Assembly (NCBI RefSeq): GCF_000626715.1 | Contig: NZ_AQRA01000004.1 | Span: 186,001 to 250,000, forward strand | DNA length: 64,000 bases | From: Aquimarina atlantica | GTDB taxonomy: Bacteria; Bacteroidota; Bacteroidia; Flavobacteriales; Flavobacteriaceae | Direction: 5' to 3' | Shown here: positions 32,843 to 42,975 of the stretch, one piece after another | Layout of the letters: each line of letters opens with the position of its first letter | How positions within the stretch are numbered: the stretch's first letter is position 1 | Notes under the pieces: model-generated | The model's input: the letters and a program-made list of their open reading frames with translations, nothing else | Databases searched by the model: none | What the model was told of the DNA's origin: nothing | Position numbers and translations under genes: made by a program

Positions 32843-33637
32843 ATGAAAAGAATATTTTTATTATTCATTTTATTATTTATACTAAGTTGTAAAAAAAACC
32901 TTCCTAACTCGACTAAAGATGAGCTGGCAGTCCTAGATCAAAAAGATTTACGAAAACAGAACGTTAAAATTGATCATCAAATCAGAAAAGTTAAAAAAGC
33001 AGTAATTGTTCCTAAGCTAGATGGTAAAATGGATGATCCTATCTGGAAAGAAGCTATTTGGTATGGTTTTGATCAAAGATGGTTGGGAGCACCGTATACT
33101 TTTAATGATTTTTTTGGAAGATATAAAGTAGTCTGGACCCCAGAAGCATTGTATGTATTAGTCGAAATCAAGGATGATGTTTTATTTGATCAAAACAAAG
33201 ATCCATTAAGTTTATGGTGGGATGATGATTGTGTAGAAATTTTTATTGACGCAGATAACTCTGGTGGGGATCATCAATATTCTAATAATGCATTTGCATA
33301 TCATGTAGCATTAGATGGAAATGTAGTGGATCTCGATAAACATAAAAAACCTGTACTATATAACAATCATGTTAGCTCTAAACGTATTACTAATGGTGAT
33401 GTATCGGTATGGGAATTTGAGATTATTGTATATGATGATACTTATGAAGAAGGAAAAGTTAATGACCCAATGATCTTAAAAAAAGATCAGAAACTAGGTT
33501 TCGCTATTGCTTATAATGATAATGATGGCAGCAAAGAAAGAGAAAATTTTATCGGTTCTGTTTTTATCCCGGGAGAAGAAAAAAATTTGGGGTGGATTAA
33601 TGCCGATATTTTTGGCACAATCATTTTAGAAGAATAA
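32843..33637 (+). CDS. CBM9-like sugar-binding lipoprotein
   Basis: 264 aa from the ATG at 32843, which gives a short lipoprotein signal (MKRIFLLFILLFILSC then KKN). The longer frame from 32777 adds a non-standard leader. One domain of about 190 residues shows the family 9 carbohydrate-binding pattern: VPKLDGKMDDPIWKEA, YVLVEIKDD and WWDDDCVEIFIDADN. No catalytic domain is attached. The gene ends 4 nt before the MFS transporter, so sugar capture and uptake are a plausible pair. Confidence 0.8.
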   Translation: MKRIFLLFILLFILSCKKNLPNSTKDELAVLDQKDLRKQNVKIDHQIRKVKKAVIVPKLDGKMDDPIWKEAIWYGFDQRWLGAPYTFNDFFGRYKVVWTPEALYVLVEIKDDVLFDQNKDPLSLWWDDDCVEIFIDADNSGGDHQYSNNAFAYHVALDGNVVDLDKHKKPVLYNNHVSSKRITNGDVSVWEFEIIVYDDTYEEGKVNDPMILKKDQKLGFAIAYNDNDGSKERENFIGSVFIPGEEKNLGWINADIFGTIILEE

Positions 33638-33641
33638 TGTA

Positions 33642-34796
33642 TTGAAATCAAAATTCTACATACTCCCTGTAATTATCATTTCGCAGTTTTTCTGTACTTC
33701 GTTATGGTTTGCCGGTAATGCTGTCATCGATGACCTTGCTTCTCAGTTTAATGTAGAGTTTAATATCCTGGGGTATCTTTTATCTTTTGTACAATTCGGA
33801 TTTATTGTAGGAACACTCACTTTTGCTTTATTAACATTAGCCGATCGGTTTTCTCCTTCTCGCATATTTATGATTTGTGCTTTCTTGGGAGGGCTTAGTA
33901 ACTTATCCTTGCTTATTCCTGATATTACAGTTTTTAATTTACTTACTGCAAGATTTGGTACTGGTTTTTTTCTTGCCGGAATATATCCTATTGGTATGAA
34001 AATAGCTTCTGATTATTATAAAGATGGCCTAGGAAAAGCACTTGGATATCTTGTAGGTGCTTTGGTATTAGGAACAGCTTTTCCTCACCTAATTAATCAG
34101 TTTTCGTGGAGTAGTGATTATAAAGCAGTAATTATTAGTACATCTATTTTAGCATTTGTCGGAGGCTTAGCAATGTGGTTTTTGGTTCCCGATGGTCCGT
34201 ACAGAAAACTTGTTTCTAAACTTCAGCTTGGGATAGTCACACAACTTTTTAACATACCCAGTTTTAAAAAAGCTGCTTTTGGATATTTTGGACATATGTG
34301 GGAACTCTATGCATTTTGGGGATTTATCCCAATTATCCTTAAAACGTATTCTCGCTTACAATCTGTACAACTACAGGTATCTTTTTGGTCTTTTATTATA
34401 ATAGGCGTTGGTTTTATTTCTTGTATTCTGGGTGGTTTGATTTCATTAAAAACCGGCAGTAGAAAAGTAGCATATAATTCATTATTAATTTCCGGAATAT
34501 TTTGTATTGCTTCTCCTCTGCTTTTTCTATTACCTCCCGAATTATTTTTAATTGCTTTATGTACCTGGGGAATGTTAGTCATTTCAGATTCCCCTCAATT
34601 TTCAACAATGGTGGCTGCTGCTGTGCCTCCCGAATTAAGAGGAACCGCTCTTACAATTATTAATTGTATTGGATTTGCCATTACTATAATTAGTATTCAG
34701 TTATTATCCTTTTTAACAGGTAAATTAGATAATACTATGCTATATGTATTTTTAAGCATAGGTCCTATTTTAGGAATATACACATTAAGAAAATAA
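33642..34796 (+). CDS. Major facilitator superfamily transporter
   Basis: 384 aa with about 12 hydrophobic segments, starting at a TTG. The loop between helices 2 and 3 is ALLTLADRFSPSRIFMIC, a variant of the MFS A motif, and helix 4 begins LTARFGTGFFLAGIYPIGMK. It resembles the nitrate/sugar-like MFS branch found beside CBM9 lipoproteins, but substrate is unknown. It follows the CBM9-like gene with a 4-nt gap. Confidence 0.82.
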   Translation: MKSKFYILPVIIISQFFCTSLWFAGNAVIDDLASQFNVEFNILGYLLSFVQFGFIVGTLTFALLTLADRFSPSRIFMICAFLGGLSNLSLLIPDITVFNLLTARFGTGFFLAGIYPIGMKIASDYYKDGLGKALGYLVGALVLGTAFPHLINQFSWSSDYKAVIISTSILAFVGGLAMWFLVPDGPYRKLVSKLQLGIVTQLFNIPSFKKAAFGYFGHMWELYAFWGFIPIILKTYSRLQSVQLQVSFWSFIIIGVGFISCILGGLISLKTGSRKVAYNSLLISGIFCIASPLLFLLPPELFLIALCTWGMLVISDSPQFSTMVAAAVPPELRGTALTIINCIGFAITIISIQLLSFLTGKLDNTMLYVFLSIGPILGIYTLRK

Positions 34797-34845
34797 GTAT
34801 CTAAGTACTAATAGGTTTGAAAGATTCTTTTTGGCCAGAAATATC

Positions 34846-35319
34846 CTAGTCTATAGGCTCGAGAGCTTCTTTAATTCTTGACATCGCTTTTGACATTTGA
34901 GCTTCGACAGTTTTTACCGAAATATCCAATTGTTCTGCTACTTCTTTATATTTAAATCCCTGGATTTTATTTAAAACAAATATTTCTTTACATTTTGGAG
35001 GAAGCTTTTCAATTTCGGCCTGAACACGATTTATTTTTTTCTTGATAAAATCGTTATCCTCCTCTACAAAAACATCTAAAGTGTTTTTTTGTATTTGTTC
35101 TATATAGTTTAACTCTTTTTTATTTTTATTATATGAATCTATCAATTCATAATAGCATGCTTTGTATAAATAATTCTTGATAGAAGTATTAATATTTAAT
35201 TTTTTTTTATTCTTCCAAATCTTAAGCATTACGTTCTGAACAACGTCTTCTGCTTGTTGTTTATTCCTTGATAAACTATAGATATAGGAGCACAATTCGT
35301 TATAGTACATTTCATACAA
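34846..35319 (-). CDS. ECF sigma factor, Bacteroides expansion type (start uncertain)
   Basis: 157 aa when counted from the TTG at 35317-35319. Region 2 (YSLSRNKQQAEDVVQNVMLK then IW) and region 4 (FKYKEVAEQLDISVKTVEAQ) are intact. The frame stays open upstream to a TAA at 35392-35394 and reads IKELKKGNEFVYRHLYEMYY, which looks like the usual N-terminus of this family, yet contains no ATG, GTG or TTG before the TTG used here. It may use a rare start such as ATA (35377-35379). It is divergent from fecR instead of preceding it, but surely controls the SusC/SusD operon. Confidence 0.82.
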   Translation of the reverse strand: MYEMYYNELCSYIYSLSRNKQQAEDVVQNVMLKIWKNKKKLNINTSIKNYLYKACYYELIDSYNKNKKELNYIEQIQKNTLDVFVEEDNDFIKKKINRVQAEIEKLPPKCKEIFVLNKIQGFKYKEVAEQLDISVKTVEAQMSKAMSRIKEALEPID

Positions 35320-35521
35320 ATGCCTGTATACAAATTCATTACCTTTTTTAAGTTCCTTTATTTGGGTCTCGTTCTTTATAGCACTCTTTTTTTAACTCAT
35401 TTTTAAACCCTCTCGCAAAACAATTAACAAAAACTTTACATAAATAATAAAAAAAATAGTTTCAGAAGTAAGGGTTTTTTATTTTTTTCAAGTCTTAACT
35501 ATAAATAAGCCAATAATTCGC

Positions 35522-36691
35522 ATGAAAAAAAATAAAGATTTGGATATAAATCAAATACTTAAATACCTAAATAATGAGATGTCCGAGCGAGAACTCACCG
35601 AGTTCAAAAAATTATTGAATGATGAAGAAAATTTAAACGAATTTAAAAAATACATTATCACCGATCATTACATCCAATTAGGCAAAAATGATTTTGATAA
35701 TCAAAAAGCAGCATCATCATTCCAAAAACATATACAAAGTACAAAATCTCGTACTAAAATCCGCAAAAATAGAATCAATAATTACTTAAAATATGCTGCA
35801 GTTTTTGTAGGGCTTATAGTTGGTAGTGCTTTATACTACAACAATACTTTTTTTGGTACCGATTCTACTCTAAATGAAGTAACATTACAGTTAAGTGATG
35901 GCAGTCTTGAAACCATACAAGAGAATGAGTTATTTAAAGAAATTAAAAATAATGATGGTACTGTAGTTGGGATTCAGGAAAAAGGTAAAATAGTATATAA
36001 CAACGAAAAAAATAACATCGCAGAAGCTAAACCAAAAATCAATACATTAAAAGTTCCTTATGGAAGAAAATTTCAGTTAGAATTATCTGATGGTACAACG
36101 GTTCATGTTAATGCAGGTTCTACATTAAAATTTCCTGTGCATTTTGTTGCCGGGCAGGTTCGTGAAGTAGAATTATCTGGTGAAGCCTATTTTGAAGTTG
36201 CCAGAAATGAAGAAGCTCCGTTCGTTGTATCTACCAATGGTATTAAAACTGAAGTTTTAGGAACAAAATTTAATGTCTCTTCTTATGCAGATGATTCATT
36301 TTCTGAGGTTGTTCTGGTAGAAGGTAGTGTAGGTGTATTTAAAAACAAGGGACGATTTGATAAAGATACCGATCAAATACTTAAGCCAAATCAAAAGGCT
36401 AGTCTTTTAAAAACAGGTCAGAATTTGAATATTTCTACCGTAAAAACAGAAAATTATACCGCTTGGGTTGATGGGATATTACTCTTTAAAAATGAAAGTT
36501 TTGAGAGTATCATTAAGAAACTTGAGAGGTCTTACGACAAGAAGATAACAGTTAATTATCAAAAAATTAAGAAAGAAAAATTTACAGGTCAGTTCGATGT
36601 AGAAAGTATAGAAGATGTATTAAAAACATTTAAAAGCAATACCTTCTTTAATTTCACCATCAAAGAAAATGAAATAATTATTAACCCCTAA
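35522..36691 (+). CDS. FecR-family anti-sigma factor
   Basis: 389 aa. A cytoplasmic N-terminal part (DINQILKYLNNEMSERELTEF) is followed by one membrane helix (about 89-107), then the FecR domain (LKVPYGRKFQLELSDGTTVH and LSGEAYFEVARNE) and a C-terminal DUF4974-like domain (ESIIKKLERSYDKKITVNYQ). It would hold the divergent ECF sigma factor inactive until the SusC-like receptor signals through its STN domain. The gene precedes susC by 92 nt. Confidence 0.9.
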   Translation: MKKNKDLDINQILKYLNNEMSERELTEFKKLLNDEENLNEFKKYIITDHYIQLGKNDFDNQKAASSFQKHIQSTKSRTKIRKNRINNYLKYAAVFVGLIVGSALYYNNTFFGTDSTLNEVTLQLSDGSLETIQENELFKEIKNNDGTVVGIQEKGKIVYNNEKNNIAEAKPKINTLKVPYGRKFQLELSDGTTVHVNAGSTLKFPVHFVAGQVREVELSGEAYFEVARNEEAPFVVSTNGIKTEVLGTKFNVSSYADDSFSEVVLVEGSVGVFKNKGRFDKDTDQILKPNQKASLLKTGQNLNISTVKTENYTAWVDGILLFKNESFESIIKKLERSYDKKITVNYQKIKKEKFTGQFDVESIEDVLKTFKSNTFFNFTIKENEIIINP

Positions 36692-36783
36692 AGCAAAAAA
36701 AGTATGTTTCCAAAGTGACTAGAAAACAAAAAAATCGAGAAATGCTGCAACATCTCCCGATTTAGAGTAAGCGTAATTTAACA

Positions 36784-39700
36784 ATGGTTCAATCATTAAA
36801 TCATATTAAAAATATGAAAATAATTAGACAAAACCACACAAATGGTGTGGCAAAATTAATATTTAATTTGAAAATGAGGCTAACAATACTATTAATTATA
36901 TTGTCTCTATTTAGAATAAATGCAAATACGTATTCTCAAAACACTAAAATTTCACTAGACGTGAAAAACTTTACAATTGAGAGAGTATTTGATTTAATAC
37001 AACAAAAAACTGAATTTAAAGTATTTTTTAAAGATGCTGAGGTAAATACTAAAAGAAAGGTATCTTTTAAAGTTTCTAACAAAAGAGTAGAATATATTTT
37101 AGATAAAATATTTAGAAATACTAATGTTTCTTATAAAATAGTAGATAAGCAAATCGTATTAGTAAAAAAAGAAGTTAATTCTAATATACCAACAATCAAA
37201 AAACGACAGTCTGCACTTATTAAACCTCAAAAAGGGTTTGAAATTAATGGGCAGGTAGTTGACAAAAACGGTCTCCCCATCCCCGGGTCTACTGTATCTA
37301 TTCAAGGAACTACTCAAGGAGTAGTTACAGACTTTGATGGAAATTTTACGATGCGAGTTTCGGTATCAGACATACTTAAAGTCGAAAACTTAGGTTACGA
37401 AACTCAAACTATTACGATTACAGATAAGAATAAAAAAACATTTAATATTGTATTAAAAGAATCTGTAGAATCACTAGATGAAGTGATTATTACTGATGGT
37501 TATAAAAAAGTAGATCGTCGTCTTTTTGCCGGAGTTGCTACGAAACTTAATCTAGAAGATATTAAAATTGAAGGTGTTTCTGATGCCTCAAGACTTTTAG
37601 AAGGTAGAGATGCAGGTGTTGTTGTAGATAATGTTTCTGGTTCTTTTGGTGCATCACCAAGAATTAGAATTAGAGGTAACACCTCTCTTAATGGTAACAA
37701 TAATCCAATTTGGGTGGTTGACGGAGTAATTCTGGAAGACAATGTTGAATTAGATCAACAGGATTTAGCTTCTGGAGATATCAATTCATTAATTGGTTCT
37801 TCTATTGCTGGATTAAATCCTGATGATATTCAGAGTTTCTCTATTCTAAAAGATGCTTCTGCAACAGCATTATACGGAGCGCGTGCCAAGAATGGAGTAA
37901 TTGTAATTACAACCAAAAAAGGTAAAAGAGGTGGATTAAGTGTAAACTATAGTAATAATTTTGCTTATCGTTTAAGACCTCGATATACAAATTTTAATGT
38001 ATTAAATTCTCAACAAGAATTATCTGTATATGCAGAATTGGTAGATAAAGGATTAATAGATCTTACTACAGCTCAGCTTGCAGAATCTTACGGTGTTTTA
38101 GGTCAGTATTACAACCTAAGAAGAACTAATGATGTAGAGATAGGAGCTAACGGAGAATTAGCAGATAGTTTTTTCAGACGTTACCAGGTGGCCAATACAG
38201 ATTGGTTTAAAACACTTTTTAGTGACTTTTCATTACAACAGACGCATTCTTTAAGTGTATCTGGGGGAAGTGATGATGCGATTTACTATTTCTCTGCGAG
38301 TTACCTTAATGATCAAGGACAAACTATTGGTGATAATGCGCAGCGATACACCACAAAACTAAATACCAAATTTAACCTTTCTGACAAGTTTTCGATAAAT
38401 ACATCATTAACGGGTAGTTTTAGAAAACAAAAAGCTCCGGGTACTAATGATAGATCATTAAACCCATTAACTGGTGAATTTGAGCGTGAATTCGAAATCA
38501 ACCCATATAGTTTTTCTTTAACCAACAGTAGAAGTGTTACCCCGTATGATGAAAATGGTAACCTAGAGTTCTTTAGAAAAAACTATGCACCTTTTAATAT
38601 CATTCATGAATTAGAAAACAACTATATTGATATTGATGTAACGGACATTACATTCCAAACAGATTTAAATTATAAGATTACTAATAATTTAACGGCTACT
38701 TCTACTTTTAACTACCGTAAAGCAATTACTCAAAGAGAGCATATTATTGGTGATAAGTCTAACCAGGCAGAAGCATTTAGAGCAGATGAAGGCGTTTTGG
38801 CAAATGTAAACCCTTTCTTATATCAAGATAGAGATAATTTAACCAGACCTCCATACTCTATATTACCAGAAGGTGGTATAAATATTTTTAATGAAGATAT
38901 TTTAGACTATGTATACTGGAGAAACTCTATTTCCTGGAACCCGTACATAGGAGATAATCATCAATTTACGTTTCTTTTAGGACAAGAAATAAAATCTTCT
39001 ACAAGACAACGTAGAGAATACAATGGTATTGGTATCTCTTATGACAATGGATATCTAATTAACACCAATCCAGATGCTATTGATCAGGCAATTGATAATA
39101 ACGATCAATATTTTGATATTGAAAACTTTAGAGATCGTTTTACCGGTTTCTTCTTCAATGCAGGATATACTTTAAACAACAAGTATACAATTAATGGTAC
39201 AATAAGATATGATGGATCTAACTTACAAGGATCAAGTCCGGATGCAAGATATCTTACAAACTATAATATAAGTGGAGCATGGAATATTGATAAAGAAGAT
39301 TTCTTTAAAGCAGAATGGGTAAATCTTTTAAAACTAAAAGCTACCTATGGTCTATCAGGAGGTAGAGGTCCATCAAACACAAGTGCTTCTCTTGACTTAA
39401 GAGGTCAGACTCCATTACGTCCTCAGGATCAAGAAAGTGTAATTAGAATTAATTCATTAGAAAACTCTAATTTAACTTTTGAAAAGCTTAAAGAATTTAG
39501 TGTTGGATTAGAATTCTCTATGTTTAACAGCCGTGTTGCGGGTGAATTAGGATATTATAAACGTAATTCATTTGACCTTATTGGAACCATTAAGACGAGC
39601 GGTGTAGGTGGTGAAGCTTTTAAAACAGGTAATTATGCCGATTTAGATGTTGAAGGATATGAATTTGCCCTATCTACAGTAAACCTAAAAACAGATAAGT

Positions 39701-40515
39701 TTAAATGGTCTACAAATATTAATGTAGGTTATAATACTGAAGAAGTAAAAGAACTTAAATTTGATCCTCGTATGGTAGATTTAATATCTCCATCAGGAGC
39801 ACCTTTTACTGGTCGTGAAATCTCTGCATTATACTCAGTTAGATTCGCTGGTTTAAATGAATTTGGTATTCCAACATTCTTTGATGCAGATAATAATAGA
39901 GTAACTAATATAGATCTTCAGAGTAGAGAAGATATTGAAAAAGTATTAAAGTATGAAGGACCTACCCAACCTAGAGGAGCAGGTGGACTTAACAATACTT
40001 TTGAGTACGGTGGTTTTTCTTTATCAGCTAACATTTCGTTTAAATTCGATTACAAGATTCGTTTAAATAGTAATTTCGATGCAGCGTATACAGATTTCAA
40101 CTCTCTTCCTGGAGAATTAATCAACAGATGGGCTGTTCCCGGAGATGAAAACGTAACGAATATCCCTGCTATACTGGATAATCGTGTTTTAATAAGTGAA
40201 CTTAACGGTTTTGTAAATAACGGAGTTGTATTTGCTGGAGATAATGCATACCAGTTATATAACAATAGTGACCTAAGAGTAGTAGACGGAACATATGCAC
40301 GTATGAGATCTATAGCATTAGGATACTCTGTACCTTCTTCATATGCTGAAAAATTAGGTCTTACCTCTGCAAGAATTCGTTTGCAAGGAGAGAATTTATT
40401 CTTAATATACTCTGACAAAGGGTTAAATGGTCAGGATCCTGAATTCTTTAATTCTGGAGGAGCTGCATTACCAGTGCCAAAAACTGTATCTCTTTCACTT
40501 AATGTTGGATTCTAA
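36784..40515 (+). CDS. SusC/RagA-family TonB-dependent outer-membrane transporter with STN domain
   Basis: 1243 aa. A signal peptide ends near NANTYSQ. The STN signalling domain (about 45-125) begins ISLDVKNFTIERVFDLIQQK. A carboxypeptidase-regulatory-like domain follows (GFEINGQVVDKNGLPIPGST), then the plug (LEGRDAGVVVDNVSGSFGAS with PRIRIRGNTSLNG) and the 22-strand barrel, ending KTVSLSLNVGF with a terminal Phe as expected for outer-membrane insertion. The STN domain explains the sigma/FecR pair upstream. Substrate is unknown, and no glycosidase is in the locus. Confidence 0.94.
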   Translation: MVQSLNHIKNMKIIRQNHTNGVAKLIFNLKMRLTILLIILSLFRINANTYSQNTKISLDVKNFTIERVFDLIQQKTEFKVFFKDAEVNTKRKVSFKVSNKRVEYILDKIFRNTNVSYKIVDKQIVLVKKEVNSNIPTIKKRQSALIKPQKGFEINGQVVDKNGLPIPGSTVSIQGTTQGVVTDFDGNFTMRVSVSDILKVENLGYETQTITITDKNKKTFNIVLKESVESLDEVIITDGYKKVDRRLFAGVATKLNLEDIKIEGVSDASRLLEGRDAGVVVDNVSGSFGASPRIRIRGNTSLNGNNNPIWVVDGVILEDNVELDQQDLASGDINSLIGSSIAGLNPDDIQSFSILKDASATALYGARAKNGVIVITTKKGKRGGLSVNYSNNFAYRLRPRYTNFNVLNSQQELSVYAELVDKGLIDLTTAQLAESYGVLGQYYNLRRTNDVEIGANGELADSFFRRYQVANTDWFKTLFSDFSLQQTHSLSVSGGSDDAIYYFSASYLNDQGQTIGDNAQRYTTKLNTKFNLSDKFSINTSLTGSFRKQKAPGTNDRSLNPLTGEFEREFEINPYSFSLTNSRSVTPYDENGNLEFFRKNYAPFNIIHELENNYIDIDVTDITFQTDLNYKITNNLTATSTFNYRKAITQREHIIGDKSNQAEAFRADEGVLANVNPFLYQDRDNLTRPPYSILPEGGINIFNEDILDYVYWRNSISWNPYIGDNHQFTFLLGQEIKSSTRQRREYNGIGISYDNGYLINTNPDAIDQAIDNNDQYFDIENFRDRFTGFFFNAGYTLNNKYTINGTIRYDGSNLQGSSPDARYLTNYNISGAWNIDKEDFFKAEWVNLLKLKATYGLSGGRGPSNTSASLDLRGQTPLRPQDQESVIRINSLENSNLTFEKLKEFSVGLEFSMFNSRVAGELGYYKRNSFDLIGTIKTSGVGGEAFKTGNYADLDVEGYEFALSTVNLKTDKFKWSTNINVGYNTEEVKELKFDPRMVDLISPSGAPFTGREISALYSVRFAGLNEFGIPTFFDADNNRVTNIDLQSREDIEKVLKYEGPTQPRGAGGLNNTFEYGGFSLSANISFKFDYKIRLNSNFDAAYTDFNSLPGELINRWAVPGDENVTNIPAILDNRVLISELNGFVNNGVVFAGDNAYQLYNNSDLRVVDGTYARMRSIALGYSVPSSYAEKLGLTSARIRLQGENLFLIYSDKGLNGQDPEFFNSGGAALPVPKTVSLSLNVGF

Positions 40516-40528
40516 AAAAAGATTAATT

Positions 40529-42010
40529 ATGAAGAATTATAAATTAACATCATATATATTACTACTACTTCTTGTAACCATTGGTTCAAGTTGTGAGAAT
40601 TATTTGGATGAAGCTCCAGATGATAGATTAGAGTTAGATACTGTTGAAAAAGCTGCCAAAGTGGTAGCAGATGCATACTCACAAGGTAGTTATGCTTTTA
40701 CAGATGCATATACTGACTTAGTAGGACCAACAGGAAATCCAGATTCTGGAGGAGTTATTCAAACTTCAGGAGGAAATACAATTAGGCTTCAGGATACTCA
40801 GATATATACCTGGGATAATGTAACCGCTATTTTTCAGGATACCCCAACGTATTTTTGGGATCAAACCTATGAGGCTATTGCACAAACCAATGAAGTATTA
40901 GCAGTAATTGATAATCTCGAAGGAGATCAAGATTTAAAAAATGCAGTAAAAGGCGAAGCTCTTCTTGCCAGAGCATATAACCATTTCATGTTAGTAAACA
41001 TGTTTGGTATGCATTATGATCAAAATGCTTCTTCAAACTTAGGAGTACCTTATGTATTAAAGCCTGAGACCGAATTTCTACCAACTTACACGCGTAATAC
41101 AGTGGCTGAAGTTTACGACCTTGTTGAAAAAGATTTATTAGAAGGATTAGCCCTAATCAAGGATGATTTTTTCTCGGGGACAAAAAAGTATCATTTTACT
41201 AAAAAAGCTGCTCAGGCTTTTGCATCAAGGTTTTACTTATGGAAAGGAGATTATGCTAAGTGTAAAACATATAGTGATTTATTTCTTGGAGGGTCTCCTC
41301 AGACGTATATTAAAGATTATGCTACACTTACAGGATCTGGTTATAATGATATTGCCGATAAATATGGTAGCCCAGAAGACGAAAGTAATGTATTAGTTGT
41401 TCAAAAATTTAGCACATTCCAACGTCGTAGTATCGGGTACAGATTAAATAGTGCTGGTATTAACAATACCTTTGCAAATATATTTAACGTGGCAGATGCA
41501 AGAACATCTACAGGAGTATGGAATGTAGGTACAGATGCCAGATATCTTTCTAGACTTAGAGAATATTTCTTTAGAGAAAACCTTTCTTCTAATTCGGGAT
41601 TAGCATATCATATTTCTCAAGAGTTAAAAGGAGAAGAAGTAATATTAAACAGAGCTGAAGCGAACCTGTTTCTTGGTGACCAAGCTGCAGCACTGGCTGA
41701 TATTAATTTGATTGCTAATAATAGATATGCAGGAAATCAATATACCGATCTTGCCGCTCTTGTTACATTTTATTCTGCAAGTAGTGAAACCGATGCTATT
41801 ACTCAATTAATATTAGATGAGAGAAAAAAGGAATTCATAGATCATGGATTACGCTGGTTCGACATCAAAAGATTCAATCTTCCTGTTACTCACGTATTGC
41901 CTGTAAGTGAAGGTGGAGGAACTTTTGAACTTACTGCAAACGATCTAAGAAAAGCAATACAAATTCCTGATGATGCTATTTCATTTGGATTAACCCCAAA
42001 CCCTAGATAA
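40529..42010 (+). CDS. SusD/RagB-family outer-membrane lipoprotein
   Basis: 493 aa from the ATG at 40529, 13 nt after the susC stop. The open frame extends upstream into susC, but only this Met gives a lipoprotein signal (SYILLLLLVTIGSSC then ENYLDEAPDD). TPR-rich body (GEALLARAYNHFMLVNMFG) and the C-terminal SusD block ILDERKKEFIDHGLRWFDIK are clear. It caps the SusC-like channel and binds the ligand at the cell surface. Confidence 0.93.
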   Translation: MKNYKLTSYILLLLLVTIGSSCENYLDEAPDDRLELDTVEKAAKVVADAYSQGSYAFTDAYTDLVGPTGNPDSGGVIQTSGGNTIRLQDTQIYTWDNVTAIFQDTPTYFWDQTYEAIAQTNEVLAVIDNLEGDQDLKNAVKGEALLARAYNHFMLVNMFGMHYDQNASSNLGVPYVLKPETEFLPTYTRNTVAEVYDLVEKDLLEGLALIKDDFFSGTKKYHFTKKAAQAFASRFYLWKGDYAKCKTYSDLFLGGSPQTYIKDYATLTGSGYNDIADKYGSPEDESNVLVVQKFSTFQRRSIGYRLNSAGINNTFANIFNVADARTSTGVWNVGTDARYLSRLREYFFRENLSSNSGLAYHISQELKGEEVILNRAEANLFLGDQAAALADINLIANNRYAGNQYTDLAALVTFYSASSETDAITQLILDERKKEFIDHGLRWFDIKRFNLPVTHVLPVSEGGGTFELTANDLRKAIQIPDDAISFGLTPNPR

Positions 42011-42022
42011 AAAATATTAATT

Positions 42023-42958
42023 ATGAAAACATCAAAAATTTTAATAAAACCAATATTGTTTATCATCCTAGGTTTAATAGTAATATCTGGATGTGATAGA
42101 GAAGAAACATTACAACCAACAACTATTTTTGAAGGAGAAGCTGAATCAACTGATCCGCTTGATATATTCCTTAAACAAGAGTTTAGAGATCCTTATGGGT
42201 GTGATGTAATATATAAGTTTGTAGATCGATATATAGATCCAACAAAATCTGCTGTACCACCGCGTAGAGATGTGGTACAACCTATTGCCGAATTAATCAA
42301 GCAAGCGTGGATAGAGCCTTATAACAAAGCTTCAGATCAGGGAGAAGATTTCTTAAAAACGTATTTCCCTGCAGAAATTGTATTAATAGGTTCTCCTCTA
42401 TTCAATGGTGATGGTACAATCACACTTGGAGTTGCAGATGCAGGAGTAAGAGTAACACTTACACAAGCTAATGAGTATGCCCCAGGTAATACTGCTTGGA
42501 TTATACAAACATTTAGAACCTTACACCATGAGTTTGCTCATATAGTAGATCAGAATTTCAATTTTGATGTAGAGTCCTTTTTCAAAATCTCAAGTGATGA
42601 TTATACATCGCAAGGAACATGGACAACTTTAATTGAAGGTGGAAACGAAAATAGTACTGCATCAATAAACAACGCAATTGTAAGAGGAATGGTAACTCCT
42701 TATGGTACTTCTTCGGTTGCAGAAGATTTTGCAGAAATCATAGCTCGTATTGTTACTACTGATCCTGCTGTTTTTGAAGCTACTTATATCACCCCTATTG
42801 ATTGTTCTGCTGCAGGAGCTCCGGCCAACTGTGCCGAAATAAATACGGGTAAAGCTCGTATTAAACAAAAATATGATGCTGTAGTAAAATACATGAAAGA
42901 AGATGTAGGAATCAATCTTTTAACAGTAAGAGACGAATTTTTAAACAGTATTAACTAA
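42023..42958 (+). CDS. Substrate import-associated zinc metallohydrolase lipoprotein
   Basis: 311 aa. Lipoprotein signal ends VISGC with DREE after it. The zinc motif HEFAH is at 169-173 within TLHHEFAHIVDQNFNFD; a downstream EDFAEIIARIV segment could supply the third ligand. The family is found next to SusC/SusD pairs and is presumed to cut the imported substrate at the surface, probably a peptide or protein. It lies 12 nt after susD in the same operon. Confidence 0.86.
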   Translation: MKTSKILIKPILFIILGLIVISGCDREETLQPTTIFEGEAESTDPLDIFLKQEFRDPYGCDVIYKFVDRYIDPTKSAVPPRRDVVQPIAELIKQAWIEPYNKASDQGEDFLKTYFPAEIVLIGSPLFNGDGTITLGVADAGVRVTLTQANEYAPGNTAWIIQTFRTLHHEFAHIVDQNFNFDVESFFKISSDDYTSQGTWTTLIEGGNENSTASINNAIVRGMVTPYGTSSVAEDFAEIIARIVTTDPAVFEATYITPIDCSAAGAPANCAEINTGKARIKQKYDAVVKYMKEDVGINLLTVRDEFLNSIN

Positions 42959-42975
42959 TTAAACATTAGAACGAC

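Noticed and set aside
35380-35396. AGAGTGC with A-run before the sigma gene, resembling the sRNA terminator
   Set aside because: Only one half of the stem is present, with no hairpin or other sRNA element around it.
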